A DNA stretch of 39,608 bases from a virus. Within the stretch, counting starts at the first letter, position 1. Every line of letters begins with the position of its first letter. A program made the position numbers and the translations under genes. The notes under the pieces were generated by a model that ran no database searches, had not been told where the DNA came from, and was given only the letters and a program-made list of their open reading frames with translations. The stretch covers positions 1-39,608 of the IMG/VR virus record IMGVR_UViG_3300031643_000005; one strand, 5' to 3'. Below, piece by piece: positions 16,497-22,932 of this stretch.

Positions 16497-17081
16497 TCAG
16501 TTATTGACGAAGGCGACTTCATTCCAGTTCGTGCCGTCCGCTATGAGCAATAGAGTGTCATTCGCCGAGAGGGCCCTACTACCACCTAGCTTGAGTGTGC
16601 CCGTATCGGTGATGGTCACGCTGTTCGATGCGGGACCGATGAGGACCAGAATGTCGCCCGCCGTTCCCGCAGCGATGCTGCTCGTGTTGACTGCGCCCGC
16701 CGCCCCCAACTGCTGGAAAGTGCCAGTTGGCGTGATGATGCTATCCATCGTCACTGTGATAACTGTCTCTGGGGGGATACGGAGCCAGGTTCCAATGCTC
16801 ACGATCCCCGCTGCCGTAAGCGCCCCATCGACACCCATGGTGGACTCGGCGCTCACCGCGCCCGTTTGAGTACTCGCCCCGGTGATGGTAACGTCCCCGC
16901 CGAAGGTGCTGGTCACGCCCGATTGAACATCTAGCGTGGCGCCGCTTTGCATCTCTAGCTCACCACCGCTAGCGACCACCATCTTCGCACCGCCCTGCTC
17001 CGTATAGACCAGAGTGGCATAAGAGCACCCGGCCAGAACCGCAATGACCAGTCCCGCGATCAAAAGTTTTCGCATGTTCAA
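16497..17081 (-). CDS. Lipoprotein with beta-rich, fibre-like body
   Basis: The N-terminus is a textbook lipoprotein signal: MNMRK, a hydrophobic stretch LLIAGLVIAVLA, then lipobox LAGC with Cys19. The mature 176 residues show stacked short strands (MVVASGGELEMQSGATLDVQ) and a C-terminal LLLIADGTNWNEVAFVNN common in phage fibre or head-fibre proteins. The ATG at 17081 has AGGAG upstream. A lipid-anchored protein among head genes is unusual. Phage lipoproteins known elsewhere block superinfection by binding incoming phage, while the body resembles virion fibre proteins; both roles remain open. It is flanked on both sides by GC-rich hairpins, so it may be a separately regulated insert. Confidence 0.8.
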   Translation of the reverse strand: MNMRKLLIAGLVIAVLAGCSYATLVYTEQGGAKMVVASGGELEMQSGATLDVQSGVTSTFGGDVTITGASTQTGAVSAESTMGVDGALTAAGIVSIGTWLRIPPETVITVTMDSIITPTGTFQQLGAAGAVNTSSIAAGTAGDILVLIGPASNSVTITDTGTLKLGGSRALSANDTLLLIADGTNWNEVAFVNN

Positions 17082-17088
17082 CTCCTGT

Positions 17089-17122
17089 CCCGGGCGAGGT
17101 CGCCCTCGCCCGGGCTTTTTCT
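17089..17122 (+). terminator. Hairpin with T-run on the plus strand
   Basis: A 10-bp perfect stem (CCCGGGCGAG at 17089-17098, complement at 17105-17114) with a six-base loop is followed on the plus strand by CTTTTTCTT. Read on the plus strand it has the form of an intrinsic terminator. On the minus strand, the direction of the operon, it has only an A-run before it. It may stop antisense transcripts or simply be one of the intergenic hairpins of this operon. Confidence 0.5.
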
Positions 17123-17586
17123 TAGCTCAGCCATCGCATGATGGCACTGGAACTGATCTGAGTGGCGCTCTGACTCACCGGGATTGACAGCCGACCCTTG
17201 AAGACCATAAAGTCCGCATATGATCCGTTCGTCAGCGTTCCCGCGACTGCGATGCCAAGATAGTGATGATCTGCAGGCAAGGTGTCTACCTTGATATCCC
17301 ACATAATCATTTGGCCATCATCAGTTACGGCTGGGGTGAACTTGAGCGCCGTCGCCGAGATAGCGTCTAGCGTGCCGTCCGCTGCCTCTGCGCATTGCAA
17401 CTCAAACGTTGGGGAATCCGAAGGGTGGATCGTGCCCAGGTGCCCCACAACGTGGACATAGTCGCACATGGACACGTCCCAATAGCCGCCCGAGGCCGGA
17501 ATAGCGGAGACCCCGGTCAGGGCGGTCTCACAGAGCGTGGTTCCAACCTCTACAAAATAGTCCCGACCAAATTCTCGTACATTCAT
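17122..17586 (-). CDS. Putative head decoration or head accessory protein
   Basis: A 154-residue protein directly after the capsid gene, in the usual place of decoration or head-fibre proteins. It is strand-rich with few charges: DYFVEVGTTLCETALTGVSAIPASGGYWDVSMCDYVHVV, then FELQCAEAADGTLDAISATALKF. It ends in SATQISSSAIMRWLS. No named family is recognised. It has no signal peptide, unlike the next gene. Confidence 0.7.
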   Translation of the reverse strand: MNVREFGRDYFVEVGTTLCETALTGVSAIPASGGYWDVSMCDYVHVVGHLGTIHPSDSPTFELQCAEAADGTLDAISATALKFTPAVTDDGQMIMWDIKVDTLPADHHYLGIAVAGTLTNGSYADFMVFKGRLSIPVSQSATQISSSAIMRWLS

Positions 17587-17601
17587 GTTATATACTCCTG
17601 G

Positions 17602-19011
17602 TTAGCTTGTCGCGACCTTGTAGAGGACAAAGCGCCATGGCTCTGTGACCTTACCGCCCAGCCGCCGCCGCATGACGATCTTGACCTGATTCTGGCTGGC
17701 CGTGGTTGAATCGTCATAGCGTTGCACGCTCATACCCACGCGCTCAGCAATCGTATATCCGCTCAGGTCGCCATAAATGGCCACGAAGGCACTGGCTTCC
17801 ACTGAGGGCATAGCTTCCTGCTCCAGTGCAGGCGAGCCCATCAAGCGTTGGTGGAAGCCCTCCGCGACATTATCTCCGAAGCGTTCGCGCCAGAGATATT
17901 GCCCATAACTGTCCTTGAGCTGGGCCACGTCCTCATAAGTCGCTTTTTCCATGATCCAGGCCGCGTTCTGCCTATACTGCTGATCCAGTTTGAACATAGT
18001 ACTGATGAGCCCGTCCCATTCCACAGCGGTGGTAGAACTCGGGTTTATGCCATAGCTCAGGCTCAGGCCATTGGCGCTGTCAGGCACGATCCCCTGCGGG
18101 CCACTCGTGCCATCGCCAGTCAGGAATAGATTATCCTCGTTGATCGCCAATGCCTCGCCAAACACCCTGGTCAGATAGGGCTCGATAGGAAATGCCGCGT
18201 CCTCTAGCATGTTCTTGGAAAGAGTAACGGTCGCCATGCAGGTATGTACCGGGATCTTCTCGAGGCCCGTGCTGAGGTTCGTCGCCGCGGCAGTGCTGCT
18301 CGGCTGCTCATCAACCCAAGTCACCCTAACCGCGTTGGCGTATTGAGAACCCCCGCCCGTCGATTTCGGCAGCTCCAAAGTGTCACGCGACGTTGGGATG
18401 GGCGTGGTGCGTTGGCGTACTTGCGCGACCGCCGCCACTCGCTCGATGAGCCGGGCCTGAAAGTCCACAGGTGCCCAGGCACCACCGAGGGCCTCCGCTG
18501 ATTCGATCATCGTTGCCTTGAGGTTGGCTACACTGTCAAAACCCTTGAGTAGTGCGTTTGCGATGGACTCGGGCGTCCATACCGGATCACGCACAGCCAC
18601 CCAGTCATCAGCGGTCATCCGCGGTGAGCCATAACGCAAGTACTTGAAAAAGGACTGGCGCTGATTCCAATAGCGGGTCATGTAGTCCCCGCCGTGCATA
18701 TCCTTCAGAATCCGGTCCACACCGGCATCGCGCTCCCCGAACCGCTTCTCGTAGAACGCCTTGACGGTATAGGGAACCTCCGGTTCGTCCGCCTTCGCCG
18801 CCTTCTCCTCTGGGGCCCCGCCCGGCATTGGCGGCCGAATCGGGTCCGTCTTGGGAATATCCAGCCCCTTGACGGCCTCCTCGGTCTCAATGAGCGCCTT
18901 GAGGCTTTCCGCCTCCTTGCGCCGCTCCTGCGCCTCTTCAAGGGCGCCCTTCTCGATGGCCTCAAGTGCCTTCGCCTTCGCCACGTTGAACAGTTCTATT
19001 CTCGTCGCCAT
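17602..19011 (-). CDS. Major capsid protein, HK97 fold
   Basis: The ATG at 19011 is preferred (AGGAGA upstream) over an in-frame ATG at 19119, which would overlap the protease. The 469-residue protein begins with a helical scaffold-like delta region (residues 1-60, MATRIELFNVAKAKALEAIEKGALEEAQERRKEAESLKAL in pieces), a Pro/Ala/Glu linker to about 80, then the HK97-fold core. Core landmarks are IPVHTCMATVTLSKNMLEDA, the ALAINEDNLFLTGDGTSGPQGI loop and C-terminal GDLSGYTIAERVGMSVQRYDD. The protease encoded just upstream should remove the delta region during capsid maturation. Confidence 0.95.
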   Translation of the reverse strand: MATRIELFNVAKAKALEAIEKGALEEAQERRKEAESLKALIETEEAVKGLDIPKTDPIRPPMPGGAPEEKAAKADEPEVPYTVKAFYEKRFGERDAGVDRILKDMHGGDYMTRYWNQRQSFFKYLRYGSPRMTADDWVAVRDPVWTPESIANALLKGFDSVANLKATMIESAEALGGAWAPVDFQARLIERVAAVAQVRQRTTPIPTSRDTLELPKSTGGGSQYANAVRVTWVDEQPSSTAAATNLSTGLEKIPVHTCMATVTLSKNMLEDAAFPIEPYLTRVFGEALAINEDNLFLTGDGTSGPQGIVPDSANGLSLSYGINPSSTTAVEWDGLISTMFKLDQQYRQNAAWIMEKATYEDVAQLKDSYGQYLWRERFGDNVAEGFHQRLMGSPALEQEAMPSVEASAFVAIYGDLSGYTIAERVGMSVQRYDDSTTASQNQVKIVMRRRLGGKVTEPWRFVLYKVATS

Positions 19012-19027
19012 GTCTTTTCTCCTGTGG

Positions 19028-20056
19028 TTATAAATCCAATAACACAATGCGTTCCCGCTCCAATGCCAATGCCCGTCGCCGCGATTCCTCATCGCCTTCT
19101 GGTTCTGGGCCTTCGTCATTTGGGAACGCGATATTCAGCGCCTTGTAAACTGCTTTCAGCTCCTCAACAGGCCGGTCTATCATTCGCGCGTCCGCGGGCG
19201 ACGGGGTCAGGCTGCCCTCGGCGATCACCCACTGTTTGATTTCGCCGTCGGCCGCCACCTGCCTGGCGCTCGCCAACGTCTGAGATGATTGGCCTAGCAC
19301 GCCTATTCGTATGAGGTCCTGGACCGCCTGATAGTATCGGTTAGCCTTGTCGAGTTGGCCCTCAGCCCAAAGCCCAGTGGCGTCTGGCAATAGGACATCA
19401 TAGGCCCCAACCAGCTCAAACCCCGGAGCGTCCTTCCCGTGCGCATACAGCATTGGCAGCTTGCCCACCGCGTCATATATGCGCGTCAGTCCCGCCGTCT
19501 GCGGCGTGAACCATTCCCCAGTGAGGTCCTTCTCCTCGGGGCCTCCCCAAAGAGCGAGATAGCCGCCGACGCGTTGCTCGCCCAGCGCCTTTACGGTGAG
19601 ACGCACGTCCCACGAGGGCGCATCCTTCTTTTGTGTCGCCTCTTCCAGCAGGGCCTGGGCCTTGCGAGTCACCCGGGCCTTTACGTCTGCCGGGGCCTGG
19701 CTCTGAGGGATCCGCCCCAGCGCATTGCGCAAGTGTGGCAGGTCTATATCTCCAGCTTCGTTGCGATATGGGAAGTGACGCAATGCCCGCGACGTGGTCT
19801 TGCCCTCATCATCTTTTTCCCCGCCCGGTTCGATCCAGAGGAAGGCCGAATCGGGGAGCTGATTGATTGTGGCCACAGACCACGCGGCCTTGGTTTCCAG
19901 GGCGGCCTCGGGCTCATTCGCATATAGCGCCGCCATCTGTTTGTCCGCCTCGGCGCGTGAATCATGGCAACCCAGCGTCTCGCCTGTCGGCTCTCCGTCC
20001 GGCCCGATTTTGTAGACACAGAACTCATCATGCTCTTTGATGGCCTGATATGGCAT
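19028..20056 (-). CDS. Prohead maturation protease
   Basis: The 342-residue protein has two parts. Residues 1-50 (HDEFCVYKIGPDGEPTGETLGCHDSRAEADKQMAAL) are a small domain often fused to phage prohead proteases. A spacer with RHFPYRNEAGDIDLPHLRNAL follows. Residues about 148-320 are the HK97-like serine protease (GGYLALWGGPEEKDLTGEWF, then PMLYAHGKD with the expected catalytic His and IGVLGQSSQT with the expected Ser). GGAGG lies before the ATG at 20056, and the gene sits immediately before the capsid gene. The C-terminal Glu/Arg-rich tail is probably removed or flexible. Confidence 0.85.
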   Translation of the reverse strand: MPYQAIKEHDEFCVYKIGPDGEPTGETLGCHDSRAEADKQMAALYANEPEAALETKAAWSVATINQLPDSAFLWIEPGGEKDDEGKTTSRALRHFPYRNEAGDIDLPHLRNALGRIPQSQAPADVKARVTRKAQALLEEATQKKDAPSWDVRLTVKALGEQRVGGYLALWGGPEEKDLTGEWFTPQTAGLTRIYDAVGKLPMLYAHGKDAPGFELVGAYDVLLPDATGLWAEGQLDKANRYYQAVQDLIRIGVLGQSSQTLASARQVAADGEIKQWVIAEGSLTPSPADARMIDRPVEELKAVYKALNIAFPNDEGPEPEGDEESRRRALALERERIVLLDL

Positions 20057-20074
20057 CGCTCACCTCCGACATAA

Positions 20075-20097
20075 CAAAAGCGCCCACCAGAGGCGCT
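20075..20097 (-). terminator. Intrinsic terminator-like hairpin upstream of the protease
   Basis: On the minus strand AGCGCC, seven bases and GGCGCT are followed by TTTGTT. The stem is at 20097-20092 and 20084-20079. It lies between the 83-aa gene and the protease and may reduce read-through, or act as an attenuator, before the protease-capsid genes. Confidence 0.55.
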
Positions 20098-20133
20098 CAA
20101 AGGCGCTCCTATAGCAGGCGCTCGCAGGCGCTC
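20091..20133. repeat. Four copies of the octamer AGGCGCTC
   Basis: Identical octamers begin at 20091, 20101, 20116 and 20126, spacing 10, 15 and 10 bases. The first overlaps the terminator-like stem. They lie in the leader of the protease-capsid genes and could be a protein-binding array or arise from slippage. Confidence 0.8.
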
Positions 20134-20165
20134 AGATATTCAATTGTGCGGATGCAGCCTATGCT

Positions 20166-20417
20166 TTAGCCCGGCCTCAACACCAACCCAAGCCACGCGG
20201 CATTATTATCTATGATGACCGCGTGGCCCAAGATGGTACCGGCCGCTGCCGTTACACTTGGTTGAATTACCTTCGCCCCGGTCCAGGGCGCCGGGGCATC
20301 GTCGCTGAATCGCGCGTTCCGTAATAGTTCCCATTGCGTGAGGGGCATTACCCATTCCCAATTATGCCGCCGTCGATCCCTCGCCAGCATCTCCATCAGA
20401 TCATTATATAGACTCAT
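20166..20417 (-). CDS. Hypothetical protein (83 aa)
   Basis: The start ATG at 20417 overlaps the upstream stop by four bases (ATGA). Longer in-frame starts lie inside the upstream gene and are rejected. The N-terminal half is helical and basic (MSLYNDLMEMLARDRRRHNWEW), the C-terminal half hydrophobic (TAAAGTILGHAVIIDNNAAW). Function is not recognised. Position before the protease suggests a small head accessory protein. Confidence 0.65.
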   Translation of the reverse strand: MSLYNDLMEMLARDRRRHNWEWVMPLTQWELLRNARFSDDAPAPWTGAKVIQPSVTAAAGTILGHAVIIDNNAAWLGLVLRPG

Positions 20418-20707
20418 TGTGGGAACACATCCCATATCGCGCCACAATGGACGCATTGCCACTTCCCGCGCGAAATGCTTGTGGCCGGGCGGCGCTCGGC
20501 AAACGGCCGACAGTTGTGGTATATATCCAGTCCTATGGTATACCAAACATATCGTTCCACAAAAAGCGCCTCTAGTTCTGGGATAGTGATCCGATTTTCG
20601 TGCGTCTCGCCGTTGTGCCGCTGATAAACATATAGCGCATCATCGCGAACATACGCCCAGCTATGCGCACAATGAGCACACTTGATCGGTCTTCCCGCTG
20701 GTTTCAT
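20414..20707 (-). CDS. Small zinc-ribbon protein (97 aa)
   Basis: Start at ATG 20707, overlapping the upstream stop by four bases. CAHC at residues 10-13 and CVHC near residue 86 form a split four-cysteine zinc site, each followed by an aromatic (HSWAYV and GAIWDV). About 70 residues lie between the knuckles, including ITIPELEALFVERYVWYTIGLD. Probably a zinc-binding structural or DNA-binding protein; the exact role is unknown. Confidence 0.65.
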   Translation of the reverse strand: MKPAGRPIKCAHCAHSWAYVRDDALYVYQRHNGETHENRITIPELEALFVERYVWYTIGLDIYHNCRPFAERRPATSISRGKWQCVHCGAIWDVFPQ

Positions 20708-21186
20708 GCCCCGTGTCTCCTTAGAATATCCCGCACATAGTTCTCCAGCCCCGCCTGAATGCTCGGGAGCGCTTCGCGTATGACGCCTTGGGCCGTACGC
20801 CAACCGCGGGCCTTGTGGAATCCCGCCTGCTTCGTTTCGTCTTGAACGTAGGGCGCATACGTTGCATTATTGCCAATGATGGCCTTGCGCGGCTCCACGC
20901 GATATGTCCATCGCTGGCCGAGCGCTTGGGATGTCTGTCGCCCGCCGACGCTCCCGTCTTTGCGCGCCCACCGAGGCCCATAATGTCTCTCATACCAGGT
21001 ATTATTTGCCCCCGAACGCCACGCCCTGGCGCGATTCGCCCCTGTTGCCGGGGGATAGGGGGCCACGCGAGCCTTGAGGTCGGACGCTATGGCCAGCAGA
21101 GCCGGACGCAGAAAGGACGCGCTTGCCAATTCGCCCAGCACCCGATCTAAGAGCCCAAGACCCCTTACCTCAATGTGATAAGACAC
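20704..21186 (-). CDS. Phage virion morphogenesis protein (HK97 gp10 / Mu gpG-like)
   Basis: The 160-residue protein starts MSYHIEVRGLGLLDRVLGEL and has the helical segment RPALLAIASDLKARVAPYPP followed by WYERHYGPRWARKDGS. An RAIIGNNATYAPYVQ-like segment and a C-terminal helix follow. This is the layout of small head-tail joining or tail completion proteins that have the YAPYVE/YAPYVQ motif. It starts four bases downstream of the MuF stop codon. Confidence 0.75.
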   Translation of the reverse strand: MSYHIEVRGLGLLDRVLGELASASFLRPALLAIASDLKARVAPYPPATGANRARAWRSGANNTWYERHYGPRWARKDGSVGGRQTSQALGQRWTYRVEPRKAIIGNNATYAPYVQDETKQAGFHKARGWRTAQGVIREALPSIQAGLENYVRDILRRHGA

Positions 21187-21189
21187 AGC

Positions 21190-22932
21190 CTATGCCTTCC
21201 ATCTGTGGACAATGAAGCATCTGCAGTTTTTGACAATCACCCCAGATGCCATGTATATCCCTCCCACACCAGCTTGGAGGTCATAGACATGTCCCGAATA
21301 GTCGAAATGCCGAACATCTACGATTTGCATCGGCGCTATATGGCCGGCGAGACTGCCAGTCAGCTGGCCCTGGAGTATGGCTGTCATGCCAATACGATCC
21401 TCGGGCGCTTCCGTCGCGCGGGATTGCCACGGCTGCCGACGGGAGGCCAACAGCGCGACCGGATCGCTATTCCTGGGCTCGACTTGTTGTTGGCCCGCTA
21501 TTTGGCCGGAGAGTCTGAGAATGCCCTCGCGCATGAGGCCGGGGCCAATCGCTCGACTTTCCGCCGTCGCTTGTTGAAGGCGGATATTACTCCTCGCGGC
21601 CGCAGCCTGGCCGGACACCTCAAATGGGACCGGATGTCTGCTCTTCAGCGAGAGGCCCAGGTTAGAGCCGCCCATGCCGCCAATGTCGGGCGCATCCCGT
21701 CGTGGGAGGAACGGCGCCATCAGGCCCAAACCCGCCAGAGCCGGCTGTTGACCATTAGCCCTGTAGAGCGCACGCTGGCCACCGGGCTGGCTGCCCACGG
21801 GCTTATCCCCATCGCACAATATGCTCTTGGGATATACAATATTGACATCGCCCTCGATGCAAGCGCCCTCGCCGTGGAGGTCTTCGGTGGCAAGTGGCAT
21901 GCGTTTGGTCGCCATCGCAGCCGATTCTTTGAGCGTACGATATATATCCTCAACAGCGGCTGGCACCTCTTGGTCGTTTGGGTCGACGGGAAACATTATC
22001 CCTTGGGCGCTGCCGCCGTAGAATATATAATCGCCCTCGCGAAGGACATCAGCCGCAACCCAGCCACGCCCCGTCAATATCGGGTGATTCTTGGTAACGG
22101 TGAGCCTGCTCCCGTTCTCAAGACGCATCTCAACCGCCCCGCCGACATAGAACGATTGCACTGCCGCTTCCGCGCCCCCGGGCACTATGACTATATTCCC
22201 GGGTAGAATGCATCCTGGATGCCGAGGCACCCAGTCCGCGCCTGGCGAGAGTTCAGCCCACCTGTTTTGCGGCTGCCCATCCAGGGGGGCACAGAGAGGA
22301 CACACCTTTTCGTCTTTCACTGTCTGCCAGTAGGCCGTGAGTTCTAATCCCGCCTCCTGGGCCCGCGCTGCCATCATGCGCTCGCCCTCACCATATGCTC
22401 GGGTAACCTCGGTCACCGCGATACTCTCGGCGCGTTGCGGGCCGAACGTCGGCGTTAGCTCGCGTCGGAGGTCGCCAATCGTCTGCCCCGGCGTGTCTAT
22501 GAACTGTGGCACCTTCTGGCGCAAAACCTTCTGACTATATTCGTTCAAGCCCGTCACTAGATCATAGCTATAGGTCGTCGCCCATTCTGCTGCATCGAGA
22601 GCCACTAGCGCCCAGTCCACGCCCACGGGCAGGGCTGCATAGGTTGTCGCCGCCGCTACCAAGGCCATACGCTCCAACTCGGGCCGGAGTATCCGCACGA
22701 CCTCTTGCAATTCCGCCGACCAGAAGATGGCATCACTGAGCCCCGCTATGTCCGGGGGCCATCCCAGGAGTGCTAGAACCCGACGCAGTTGTTGGCCCAA
22801 CGACAGCCGCAGAGTCCGTTCCAGTTTCGTCTCGTCTTGATCCTTCGCGTCCGCGTTCGGGTCTTTTTCCCCGCTCGCCGTCTCTCGGACGGCTTTGGCG
22901 AAAAAAGGGCGACTGGAAAGCCGCGCGCACAT
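21190..22932 (-). CDS. MuF-type head morphogenesis protein interrupted by an intein
   Basis: The 580-residue precursor has extein residues 1-240 and 570-580. The N-extein contains the helical region (ALVALDAAEWATTYSYDLV, IGDLRRELTPTFGPQRAESIAVTEVTRAYGEGE) and the DEKVCPLCAPLDGQ half of the SPP1 gp7/MuF zinc motif. The other half, HPG|CRC, is split by the intein (residues 241-569). After splicing, the protein would be about 251 residues, within the family range. MuF proteins bind the portal and sit inside the head. The start is uncertain: the ATG at 22932 has only a weak AGAGG and overlaps the portal frame by 200 bases, and portal and MuF may be joined by a +1 shift near 22900. The stop is at 21190-21192. 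Confidence 0.9.
   Translation of the reverse strand: MCARLSSRPFFAKAVRETASGEKDPNADAKDQDETKLERTLRLSLGQQLRRVLALLGWPPDIAGLSDAIFWSAELQEVVRILRPELERMALVAAATTYAALPVGVDWALVALDAAEWATTYSYDLVTGLNEYSQKVLRQKVPQFIDTPGQTIGDLRRELTPTFGPQRAESIAVTEVTRAYGEGERMMAARAQEAGLELTAYWQTVKDEKVCPLCAPLDGQPQNRWAELSPGADWVPRHPGCILPGNIVIVPGGAEAAVQSFYVGGAVEMRLENGSRLTVTKNHPILTGRGWVAADVLREGDYIFYGGSAQGIMFPVDPNDQEVPAAVEDIYRTLKESAAMATKRMPLATEDLHGEGACIEGDVNIVYPKSILCDGDKPVGSQPGGQRALYRANGQQPALAGLGLMAPFLPRRDAPDIGGMGGSNLGLSLKSRHPVPFEVSGQAAAARSNIRLQQATAESRAIGPGLMREGILRLSGQIAGQQQVEPRNSDPVALLASRRQPWQSRATEAPEDRIGMTAILQGQLTGSLAGHIAPMQIVDVRHFDYSGHVYDLQAGVGGIYMASGVIVKNCRCFIVHRWKA
21230..21259 (+). promoter_or_regulatory. Sigma70-type promoter of the antisense endonuclease gene
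   Basis: On the plus strand TTGACA (21230-21235) is followed after 18 bases by TATATC (21254-21259), preceded by TG one base before it. GGAGG at 21276-21280 and the ATG at 21289 follow at proper distances. Everything lies inside the intein. The -35 is antisense to codons I-V-K just before the terminal Asn, and the -10 is antisense to G-I-Y. Confidence 0.65.
21289..22206 (+). CDS. Putative Vsr/DUF559-like homing endonuclease, encoded antisense within the intein
   Basis: This is the only convincing plus-strand gene in the window, 305 residues. The ATG at 21289 follows GGAGG by eight bases; an earlier in-frame ATG at 21175 lies outside the intein and is rejected. Residues 8-45 and 62-105 are two related HTH modules (YMAGETASQLALEYGCHANT and YLAGESENALAHEAGANRST). 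Residues 157-255 are a PD-(D/E)XK-type core resembling Vsr/DUF559 nucleases: Glu160 (SPVERTL), Asp186 (YNIDIAL), Glu197 (AVEVFGG), His204 (KWHAFGRH), and GWHLLVVWVDGKHYPL. The C-terminal 50 residues lie opposite intein blocks A and B. It stops with TAG antisense to the third intein codon. It presumably cuts intein-free MuF alleles to drive homing. The nuclease family is inferred from motifs, not from a search. Confidence 0.85.
   Translation: MSRIVEMPNIYDLHRRYMAGETASQLALEYGCHANTILGRFRRAGLPRLPTGGQQRDRIAIPGLDLLLARYLAGESENALAHEAGANRSTFRRRLLKADITPRGRSLAGHLKWDRMSALQREAQVRAAHAANVGRIPSWEERRHQAQTRQSRLLTISPVERTLATGLAAHGLIPIAQYALGIYNIDIALDASALAVEVFGGKWHAFGRHRSRFFERTIYILNSGWHLLVVWVDGKHYPLGAAAVEYIIALAKDISRNPATPRQYRVILGNGEPAPVLKTHLNRPADIERLHCRFRAPGHYDYIPG

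Larger units (their letters stand above)
21226..22212 (-). mobile_element. Intein (329 aa) in the MuF gene, carrying an antisense endonuclease gene
   Basis: Splicing landmarks are all present on the minus strand: Cys1 (residue 241, codon 22212-22210) starting CILPGNIVIVPGG (block A), LTVTKNHPIL (block B, with Thr278, Thr280 and His283), HVYDLQAGVGGIYMASGVIVKN (blocks F and G, residues 548-569), terminal Asn569 and +1 extein Cys. The penultimate residue is Lys instead of the usual His. Between blocks B and F there is no LAGLIDADG, HNH or GIY-YIG motif. The DNA there encodes an endonuclease on the other strand instead. Splicing would restore HPG-CRC in the host protein. Confidence 0.9.

Noticed and set aside
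20091-20133. CRISPR-like short repeats AGGCGCTC
   Set aside because: Units are 8 bases with 2-7 base gaps and no spacers; this is at most a binding-site array.
21175-21288. Upstream in-frame ATG extending the antisense endonuclease to 343 residues
   Set aside because: The extension lies partly outside the intein, precedes the promoter and ribosome-binding site, and has no motif; the ATG at 21289 fits all signals.
22733-22899. C-terminal 55 residues of the portal frame as a real domain
   Set aside because: The sequence is R/G/S/P-rich low complexity and lies opposite a better frame of the MuF gene; it is probably read only because of the frame change.
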